NCBI RefSeq assembly: GCF_910592395.1 | Contig: NC_088312.1 | Span: 18,607,292 to 18,671,291, forward strand | Direction of reading: 5' to 3' | Source: Lineus longissimus | Taxonomy: Eukaryota; Nemertea; Pilidiophora; Heteronemertea; Lineidae | DNA length: 64,000 bases | The notes under the pieces: model-generated | What the model was told of the DNA's origin: nothing | What the model saw: the letters and a program-made list of their open reading frames with translations, nothing else | The model's database searches: none | Made by a program: the position numbers and the translations under genes | In this document: positions 57,701 to 64,000 of the stretch, piece by piece | How positions within the stretch are numbered: position 1 is the first letter of the stretch | Layout of the letters: each line of letters opens with the position of its first letter

Positions 57701-59597
57701 TCCATTGGCATTTGTCCACTCATTCCGAAAGGACTAGGTAAGGGGGTCATTCCACAACCAAAGTGATCATTTTTACGTTATAAGTGCTCCGCAAATCTGG
57801 GATTTTTGTTTGCTGCAACCTGCAGTCATGATCCCATGCAACAACTGATGATCACAGGTATCTGCAACAAGAATCAGTGATCTGCTACAGTCCTAATCAC
57901 AAATGACATCCATCCTGCTCCGCGTCATTGACGTGCAACATGCGCGCGAGTTATGCACCGAGTTGTGCGTCATTGACGCACCAGTGACACGCGAATCTCT
58001 ATGTTTTGCGTAAATTGCGTGCGACCTAAGTGTGACTTACGGGCAACCTACATGCTGGGTAGTGCGTCAATGACAATTGTGATTTGGACTATCAAACCCA
58101 GCAATTAGTGGATTTACCTGCAGATGAGTGATCTTTTTATCGCTCAACACAGCGATAATGGTCACAAGTTACAGCAACAAACAACACTTATTTGCATGGG
58201 GTTTAGCCAGCAAACAGTTTTCACTTTCTCTTGAATCTCTAGTTCCGGAGTCAGTTAGTGGCAACTACAAAGCTCGGAACAAGACATTGACCGAAAGGGG
58301 TTATATTCAGTGACTCAACCAAAATCACACCATCGTTGTCGACCAACTCTCCCACTATGCCACAGTTCCCCGGAATGGTAAATAGGTTGGGTAAGCTTGG
58401 AACACCAGCCTGAAATATTTATTTAACCCTTTCACTGCAGGTGACGTGCATAACACGTCATGTACATGGTCCCATGTTGTGCGTGTGACATGCGTAGCAT
58501 GTCATGTACATGGTCCCATGTTGTGCGTGTGACATGCATAACACGTCATGTACATGGTCCCATGTTGTGCAGGTGATGTGCATAACACGTCATGTACATG
58601 GTCCCATGTTGTGCAGGTGACGTGCATAACACGTCATGTACATGGTCCCATGTTGTGCAGGTGACGTGCACATCACGTCATGTACATTGTCCCATGTTGT
58701 GCAGGTGACGTGCATAGCATGTCATGTACATGGTCCCATGTTGTGCAGGTGACGTGCACAGCACGTCATGTACATGGTCCCATGTTGTGCAGGTGACGTG
58801 CATAACAGGTCATGTACATGGTCCCATGTTGTGCGTGTGACGTGCATAACACGTCATGTACGTGGTCCCATGTTGTGCAGGTGACGTGCATAGCACGTCA
58901 TGTACATGGTCCCATGTTGTGCAGGTGACGTGCATAACAGGTCATGTACATGGTCCCATGTTGTGCGTGTGACGTGCATAACAGGTCATGTACATGGTCC
59001 CATGTTGTGCGTGTGACGTGCGTAGCATGTCATGCCCTTCTAAGATATTTATTCACCAGCACTTGGCCTCAACCTCTCTAAATACTCCAAACGCATGCGG
59101 GAATAATTAGTTTCATCCTAATAGTGTAGATGGCGACACTTTGGAAGAGTTTCGACCGTTCAGTTAGGAGTTAGCTCTAAAGTTTATTATTGGTATCGAC
59201 TGTCGGCACATGGCGGCGCTGGTCCAAAAATGGCTGCCGCAGCAAAAGGGTTAGAGGCTGACATTTATAACTGAACAACGCACAAATGAATTGTGCTAAA
59301 ATTAATAGATACGAAAGCTGCAATTGTTAAGTAAAACTTATTTAAAGTGTATGATTTCTTTCAGTTGGTCAAATCGCCATCAATATGACAGCAACAGGGT
59401 TCCTTAATCTTGAGAGAAGTTTCACAAACTTGGAGCCAGGGGGGCTATACAAACCACCAGATTGTCGTTCCCGCCATAAGGTCGCAATTGTCATTCCATA
59501 TCGTAACCGAGAGAAACACTTGAAGATCTTCCTGAACAACATGCACCCGTTCCTTCAGAAGCAACAGTTGGAATATGGAATATATGTTGTTGAACAG
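45724..59597 (+). CDS. Beta-1,4-galactosyltransferase family, N-terminal part (gene continues beyond window)
   Basis: Type II Golgi enzyme that transfers galactose from UDP-Gal to GlcNAc- or glucose-ended glycans. Exons: 45724-45948 (ATG at 45724), 56978-57193 (predicted), 57668-57737 and 59365-59597; all GT-AG, phases 0, 0, 0/1 and 0. Exon 1 codes a short basic cytoplasmic tail and a signal anchor of about residues 15-36 (WIFFFGILVLLLLLQM). Exon 2 codes a Thr/Ser/Arg-rich stem; it is chosen for phase, splice sites and composition and is the least certain. Exon 3 ends with the family motif CPLIPKGL|VG. Exon 4 carries LEPGGLYKPPDC, then KVAIVIPYRNREKHLKIFL, NNMHPFLQKQQLEYGIYVVEQ, the highly conserved start of the donor-binding domain. 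The DxD (DVD) and WGWGGEDDD parts would lie past 64000. The paralogue (1-6 type) cannot be fixed. The 11 kb first intron is a transposon sink. Confidence 0.88.
46155..46331. mobile_element. Pogo/Tigger-type MITE
   Basis: Begins TAGTACAACCTCCCTTAGCT and ends AGTCCCAAGGATGTCCTTAA...GAAGTTCTACTG, matching the element at 32739-32900 along its whole length with substitutions. Confidence 0.8.
46688..46720. repeat. Perfect hairpin, 13-bp arms
   Basis: AGACCATATCCAC, loop AACTCC, then GTGGATATGGTCT. Lies 20 bp before the Mutator-like element. Confidence 0.9.
47464..47775. repeat. About 110-bp tandem repeat x3 inside the MULE
   Basis: Units start AAGGCCTCCAAATCTGCGTT and contain TGACCCCTGTCAATCAATAA and GAGCGAGCCAACGCGA. 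The third unit is shorter and borders the transposase C-terminus. Confidence 0.93.
47780..48664 (-). pseudogene. MULE transposase, catalytic core split by an internal inversion
   Basis: Minus strand, about 48400-48520: KADINVRDRRHFIFATDEQ, then KTWYADATFKL, the segment with the first catalytic Asp (WxxDxTFK). Minus strand, 47780-48380: FRRVFPGINITGCLFHWTQA, IWRKVQELGL and NDVEGWHNAINRR, the segment after the second Asp, with the conserved C-x2-H and the likely catalytic Glu. The missing middle is on the PLUS strand at about 48500-48660: QLPLAFALMSGRKKRDY, then NIVIDFESAMWGAFRRAL with the second Asp. Both sides share CGCTTTCCGCCGAG/GGCTTTCCGCCGAG at the junction. The DDE triad is therefore not encoded on one strand and this copy cannot make a normal transposase. 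Confidence 0.85.
49798..50905 (+). mobile_element. HINE-like element, copy 2
   Basis: Same start, hairpin, internal repeats and 3' end as 39688-40861, with only scattered substitutions and a much shorter (GTC)n tract (49842-49873). Located in galactosyltransferase intron 1. Confidence 0.75.
51148..51380 (+). other. Candidate short terminal exon or 3'-end region
   Basis: CTCGCTCTGTTTTACAG at 51131-51147 is a good acceptor, followed by a short open stretch and AATAAATAAA near 51370. If spliced to galactosyltransferase exon 1 it would give a short alternative transcript without the catalytic domain. No protein homology supports it. Confidence 0.25.
51455..52370. other. Intron sequence, nothing recognised
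   Basis: A Cys/His-rich open frame at 51455-51787 has no recognised domain and lacks splice support. TGACCATGTATATATC/TGACCATGCATGCATC-type phrases suggest a local duplication. Confidence 0.35.
52379..52492. mobile_element. Hairpin MITE, 114 bp
   Basis: Arms of about 48 bp: GAGGTTTCGCAACCACCCGT...AACGTCGTCG, with few mismatches. The loop is TGTGAGTTTACCTGAA. The arms are the element. Confidence 0.85.
53248..54818. mobile_element. piggyBac-type element with TTAA target duplication
   Basis: TTAA at 53244-53247 and 54819-54822. Ends CCCTTTAGAC and GTCTAAAGGG are exact inverted copies. The interior has GC-rich inverted segments (53562-53610 against 54105-54180: GGAAACGGACGCGATCACGC and reverse) and a relic N-terminus of a transposase-like frame at 54484. 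Length is 1571 bp, too short for an intact transposase. Confidence 0.9.
54484..54675 (+). pseudogene. Possible piggyBac transposase N-terminal relic
   Basis: From ATG 54484: MARRLLSVADMLAGLE, then an acidic stretch DSCSDDDLEGDND. This resembles the start of piggyBac transposases (basic start, short helix, Ser/Asp-rich patch). The rest of the protein, including the DDD core, is absent. Confidence 0.45.
55232..55830. mobile_element. Foldback/Mutator-type element with 9-bp target duplication
   Basis: GTGAATAGG at 55223-55231 and 55831-55839. Terminal repeats GGTTCGAGGAAAACTTATCC and (reverse) TGTTACAGGAAAATTTTTCC. The left side has about 11 copies of a GGAAAATTCGTCCCC unit and the right side has inverted counterparts (GGGGACCAATTTTCC). 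The interior is AT-rich and non-coding. Confidence 0.85.
55840..56970. other. Intron sequence, nothing recognised
   Basis: Upstream of the predicted stem exon. No coding frame or repeat family was recognised. Confidence 0.4.
58428..59250. mobile_element. piggyBac-type MITE with internal minisatellite
   Basis: TTAA at 58424-58427 is followed by CCCTTTCACTGCAGG. The right end reads CCGCAGCAAAAGGG, followed by TTAG (a one-base-changed TTAA). Inverted ends CCCTTTCACTGC / CCCTTTTGCTGC. The interior is mostly the tandem array at 58436-59035. Located in the intron before the last visible galactosyltransferase exon. Confidence 0.8.
58436..59035. repeat. 43-44-bp minisatellite with palindromic TGACGTG...CACGTCA units, about 14 copies
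   Basis: The unit is TGACGTGCATAACACGTCAT plus GTACATGGTCCCATGTTGTGCAGG. Each unit contains an inverted repeat with 7-bp arms and a second one, ACATGG...CCATGT. Confidence 0.96.
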
Positions 59598-59721
59598 GTA
59601 ATAACAGGGGTGGATCCAGGATTATGACAAAGGGGGGCCGCTTGGTTAAGGGCACAGCCCAAATACTCCGAGCACCGTAGTTGCGTCCTTGTCGGGGGTC
59701 TGGGTTACGAGTTGGTTTTTT

Positions 59722-61370
59722 GGCTCACCGTAAGGGGAGTCTATACGATAGCTCTGTGTCCGTCGGCGGCGGCGGCGGCGTCGTCGGCGGTGTCGTCGTC
59801 GTCGTCCGTCGTATCCTGTTTCAGAAACAGTGGCACGTTTCTTAACCGCTAGGGCTATGAACTTGAAACTTTGTACACAGCACCCCCTAGGTCAGGTGAC
59901 CTCTGACACTGAATTTCGGTCCGATCTGATTCTCAACTTGGCCACCAGGGGGCCAAATGTCGATATCTAAAAAGTGTGATATCTCGCTTATTAGTGACTT
60001 GCTTTCGATGAAACTTTTGTTGTAGGTACTCATAGCAAATATACATCTTATATCATACGGGTTTTTAATTTGACCTACTTTTCAAGGTCACAGAGGTCAT
60101 ATGGCGTAAATTGGCCGTTAGAGTGTAAACTATGGCACGTTTCTTAACCACTAAAGCTATGAACTTAAAACTTGGTACATATAACCCCCTATATCACATA
60201 GCCTCTGGTGCTAAATTTCAGTTTGATCTGATTCTCAACTTTGCCACCAGAGGGCCAAAAGTGGAAATCTAAAAAGTGTGATATTTCGCTTATAAGTGAC
60301 TTGTTTTCGATAAAATTTTTATGGTAGGTACTCTTAGGAAGAATACATCACATATCTTACGTGTTTTCAATTTGACCTACTTTTCAAGGTCACAGAGGTA
60401 ATATGGTGTAAATTGGCTGTTAGAGTGTAAACTATGGCACGTTTCTTAACCAGTAAAGCTATGAACTTGAAACTTGGTGCATATAACCCCCTACATCAGA
60501 TAACCTCTGATGCTGAATTTTGGCCCGATCTGATTCTTTATTCGGCCACCAGGGGGCCATAATGATAAAAGTAAGAAGTGCAATATCTTGCTTATTTGAG
60601 TAAATTGTTTTCAATAAAATTTTTATGGCAGGGACTTCTAGCAAGGATACACCACATGTCTTACGATTTTTGGATTTGACCTCCTTTTCTAGGTCACAGA
60701 GGTCAAATGGCGTAAATTGGCCGTTAGAGTGTAACTATGGCACGTTTCTTAACTGCTGATGCTATGAACTTGAACGTTGGTACATGTAACCCCCTACATC
60801 AGATAATCTCTGACACCGAATTTTGGCCTGATCTGATTCTTGATTTGGCCACCAGGGGGTCAAAACTGAAAAAGTAGGACGTGCAATATCTCGCTTATTA
60901 ATGACTTTTTTCGATGAAATTTTTATTGCAGGGACTCTTAGCAAGGATACATCATGTGTCTTACGATTTTTGGATTTGACCTTCTTTTTAAGGTCACCGA
61001 GGTCAAATTGCAAAAATTGGGTGTTAGAGTGTAACTTTGGCAAGTTTTTATGGTGGTTACCCCTAGCAAGGATACATGACATATCATACGGGTTTTTGAT
61101 TTGACCTACTTGTCGAGGTCACAGAGGTCAAACTCTAAAATTAGGTCAATTTTGCTTACGTGTCAGTGTCATAGAGGTCAAATTGCGTAAATGTGCCGTT
61201 AAGAGTGTAATTACCGTGGTACGTTTCTTAACCACTAAAGCTGTTAACTTGAAACTTAGTAGGCCTACGCATTACGCCCTAGGTCACATATCCGTTGTCG
61301 TTGTCGTTGTATCCTGTAGCACGTTTCTTAACCACTAGTGCTATGAATTTCAAACTCAGTACACAATTCT
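59722..61370 (+). mobile_element. HINE-like repeat, second subfamily, long copy
   Basis: Starts GGCTCACCGTAAGGGGAGTC, then a (GGC/GTC)n tract (59763-59808), then about five units of about 270 bp with GGCACGTTTCTTAACC, GGCCACCAGGGGGCC and TTCAAGGTCACAGAGGTCA. The copy loses order after 61140. Confidence 0.7.
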
Positions 61371-61398
61371 ACCCAGATGGTCCGATAAGGGTTTTACA

Positions 61399-62033
61399 AC
61401 AGCATCTGTCATTGCACTGGCAAATTCTCGCTTGAAACAATCCGATCACTCTGAAACATATGCTTTGCCAAATTTCAAACTTGTGCGTAATGATTACCCA
61501 CCAATAGACAATATCATGAGATCAATGCATGGACTGATGCTATACATCAAGAATGATATCACTGTCTTTGACACAACAACCCATCGAACAGACACTTTCG
61601 AAACAATCGTTCTGCACTTACAGCCTCCACATTCCAATTCTTGTGAACAATGCCATGTCCTTTTCATAAATGTGTATCCAAATTCCACTTGGCCAACACT
61701 AATCAACAATTTCCATAGCTGCTTTCTGCCTTACCAACAATTACAGAAATTCTTTATCATTGGAAATTTCAATAATATTGACAAACCAGTACTGGCAAAT
61801 GATCCAGATTCAGACAAAGTCAAAAAAATTGTGGTCAACATGTACCAAAATGACTTGCAAACCATCATGATGCAGAGATATCAACTCGAACAATATGTTG
61901 GAGAACAAACCACAAAAGATCCGCCAAAACAATCCAAAAGGGATCAACATCTATTTACACAATCAGATAATGGTATGTTGACCACCTATCAATTGAATGA
62001 AGAAACGAGCACCAAAAAAAAACAAGAAAAAAG
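61399..62033 (+). pseudogene. Endonuclease/exonuclease/phosphatase (EEP) module 1, split by a transposon
   Basis: The frame reads TASVIALANSRLKQSD, then LVRNDYPP, MHGLMLYIKNDI, VLFINVYPN, FFIIGNFNNID and LEQYVGEQTT. It follows the order of APE-type EEP nucleases (ETxL ... RND ... HGxxxYxK ... GDFN ... DHxxTN). Two acidic residues are changed: the Glu of ETRL to Asn (NSRL) and the Asp of GDFN to Asn (GNFN). Its C-terminal part resumes after the Tigger-like element at about 63110-63240 (LDLMFTNQL, TWSNHRIIRTA). The N-terminus is missing. Confidence 0.7.
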
Positions 62034-62035
62034 TA

Positions 62036-63105
62036 CAGTGGAACCCCGGTTGGCGACCACCCCGGTAACGCGACCACCCCGCTAACGCGACCACGATTCT
62101 CCGGTCCCGAATGGTTTCCTCTCTAATTACCATTAAGAGACCCCCGCTAAGACGACCACCCCGGTACCCCGACCGCGACCACTGGCTTGGCCGGTCCCAA
62201 ACTGAAAATCAACCCCGCTAACCCGACCACCAGGCCTAATTGCCGTAATCGGTCGCGACCGCGGCATAGTGATTAGCACCTCGCTGCCAAGCTTTGTTGA
62301 GACGGGGACAATGGCCATGGGAATACATATGAAAACAAAAAATACAATGTGATTTTGCAGGTATGATCAATTGTATAAGTGTAAATGAATAAATACACTT
62401 TCCTTTTCTAACGTTTTCATGGTTTGTTTTCATCACTGAGCCAGTTCAGTACCAGACATGCGCACTCAGCAGCAGCAAAATCATGTGATTTGCGTGATTT
62501 GCATATGAACTTATTATAAACGGCGGGTAGTTTGAAGACCACACTTATGACAATAACAAGCTAGCGAGACGTTTGAATGTTTTATGATATGGAGAACTTG
62601 GTTGATTTACTACAGTATCATTTTATATTTCTTTAAATATTTTGACTGAAAATAGATTTGATTAAAACTGTAGCATTACTCAACTCATCATTCACGTGGA
62701 ATCATACGACAAGTTTACTTCAATCGTCACAAACAGTCGGGTACATGGAGGATGATTCACCAAATTGCCCGCAAATGCGTCACGTCGGGCAGATAATGAA
62801 ACTTTGTGGATAAAATGAGTTACAAAATTACCTTTTCTAACTCATTCTGAGAATGTAACATGTAATTTTATTGACGAACTGTTCTTGCGAGGCATGATAA
62901 CAAAACTTTGGAGCGTGCATCATCTCAATCAGGCAGCGTTGCTATGGTAGTACAGCGTACACACGCCATGAAGTCGGCAATTTTGGCGGGAAAAATTATC
63001 ATGTATTTCGTCTGGGGATTCCCAACCTCGCTAACACGACCACCCCGGTAACACGACCACTCTGACCACGGTCCCATGAGTGGTCGTGTTACCGGGGTTC
63101 CACTG
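62036..63105. mobile_element. Pogo/Tigger-type element, non-autonomous, TA target duplication
   Basis: TA at 62034-62035 and 63106-63107. Left end CAGTGGAACCCCGGTTGGCG; right end, reverse complement, CAGTGGAACCCCGGTAACAC. Subterminal CCCCGGTAACGCGACCAC-type repeats on both sides. Length 1070 bp with no transposase. It interrupts the EEP module. Confidence 0.88.
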
Positions 63106-63106
63106 T

Positions 63107-63920
63107 ATACCAGTGCCCACATGCAGAATTAGATTTGATGTTCACCAATCAATTGAATTCCCAATACATTCACTCAGTGCAAGTAGTTAGCCAGACATGG
63201 TCAAATCATCGAATAATACGAACTGCCCTATCATATCAACCGTCAAATCTACTCAAAATTGTCTACCACAATGCTAGATCTGTTCACAGACACTTTCATG
63301 ATTTGAAACTGGATCCAAACATGACAGCTGCGTCAATTGTTGCATTGGCAGAAACCCGTTTGCGCCGATCTGATACCGACAACCACTATACAATGACCAA
63401 TTTCCAACTTGTCCGCAATGACCAAAATACTAGCAATCCCATGCAAAGACCACCACATGGACTCATGATTTATGTGAAAAATGACATAAGGATCATGGAG
63501 AAGCAATTTATTTCCAGTAATGACTTTGAATCAATCTCTATTTGCATCAACCCAAAAGACTCCCATACAGTGATCCATGTCATTGCAATCTACACAGCAC
63601 CAACTTGCACATTTCAAAACCTCGTCTACAGACTACAGGAATGTCTTTTAACATATGAACCAACTCAACGATACCTCATCATCAGTGATTTCAACATGAA
63701 GTCAATAGCCAGTACTGAAAACTATAATTCAAGGTTAGAAACCTACATGCTACAAGGATTTGATTTCACCCAGCACATGACTAAAAACACCACAGATAAT
63801 GACTCAAAGTTAGACCCCGTCTTCACCAACACCGCCCTATCACACGATATTGATTGTGGTAACTGGTGCCCATCACTTGTCTTGTATAATGTATTAATCC
63901 TCCACTCATGTCATGATTGA
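63107..63920 (+). pseudogene. End of EEP module 1 and tandem EEP module 2
   Basis: One open frame begins with the tail of module 1 (LDLMFTNQLNSQYIHSV, TWSNHRIIRTA). After the linker SYQPSNLLK it starts a new module: IVYHNARSVHRHF, SIVALAETRLRRSD, LVRNDQN, PPHGLMIYVKNDI, YLIISDFNMKS and KLDPVFTN. It then ends in unrelated residues at a stop. Here the Glu of ETRL is present, but GDFN is SDFN. EEP modules of this style (NARSxHxHxxDxxxD) occur in Helentrons and non-LTR elements; the parent element is not certain. Confidence 0.7.
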
Positions 63921-64000
63921 CAGCTTCCTTAATCTTTATCACTATACGATCACACCCTCTTTAATATTGACCAATCATGTTAATTGTTTGTAATATTATT

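Noticed and set aside
62255-62300. tRNA-like sequence (GCATAGTGATTAGCACCTCGC)
   Set aside because: No B box or acceptor stem at the right distance.

Overview
This is a eukaryotic, animal nuclear window. It holds five protein-coding genes split by GT-AG introns, set in a dense mixture of DNA transposons, MITEs, Helentron-like repeats, tRNA-derived SINEs, LINE copies and minisatellites. No prokaryotic feature is present. Gene content (MRPS35, PAWR/Par-4, AKIP1, CTU1, a beta-1,4-galactosyltransferase) and repeat content (MULE, piggyBac, pogo/Tigger, Helentron, tRNA-SINE) suit a marine invertebrate, either a basal deuterostome such as a cephalochordate or hemichordate, or a lophotrochozoan. The species cannot be fixed from the sequence alone.

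Layout. 1-900: palindromic transposon, probably in an intron. 904-4330 (+): mitochondrial ribosomal protein S35, lacking only its 5' end. 4.7-11.7 kb: intergenic, with minisatellites, MITEs and SINEs. 11711-25168 (-): PAWR (Par-4), six exons with a 5'-truncated LINE in one intron. 26304-28106 (+): AKIP1, three exons, head-to-head with PAWR. 30267-37835 (-): CTU1, the cytosolic tRNA 2-thiolation enzyme, 14 exons reconstructed end to end. 37.9-45.7 kb: intergenic repeats, including a 1.17 kb Helentron-like element and a long minisatellite. 45724-59597 and beyond (+): beta-1,4-galactosyltransferase, four exons seen and the catalytic C-terminus outside the window. Its roughly 11 kb first intron holds a 2.3 kb Mutator-like transposon (9-bp target duplication), a second copy of the Helentron-like element, a piggyBac element (TTAA duplication) and a foldback element (9-bp duplication). 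59.6-64 kb: repeats and two tandem endonuclease-domain fragments, one of them split by a pogo/Tigger-like element.

The exon calls were assembled by joining conserved reading frames across canonical splice sites. Every junction was checked for phase, which makes PAWR (352 aa), AKIP1 (138 aa) and CTU1 (342 aa) complete and internally consistent.

The most interesting points are these. (1) Tandem duplications carry a 5' splice site in MRPS35 and in CTU1; the MRPS35 one is in frame and stop-free. (2) PAWR and AKIP1, both tied to PKA and NF-kB in vertebrates, share a 1.1 kb divergent promoter with two perfect CRE sites, one brought by a MITE. (3) The Mutator-like element has its transposase catalytic core split over both strands by an internal inversion. 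(4) A Helentron-like repeat family spreads a fixed nuclear-receptor-type motif. (5) Endonuclease modules of Helentron/LINE type lie in tandem.
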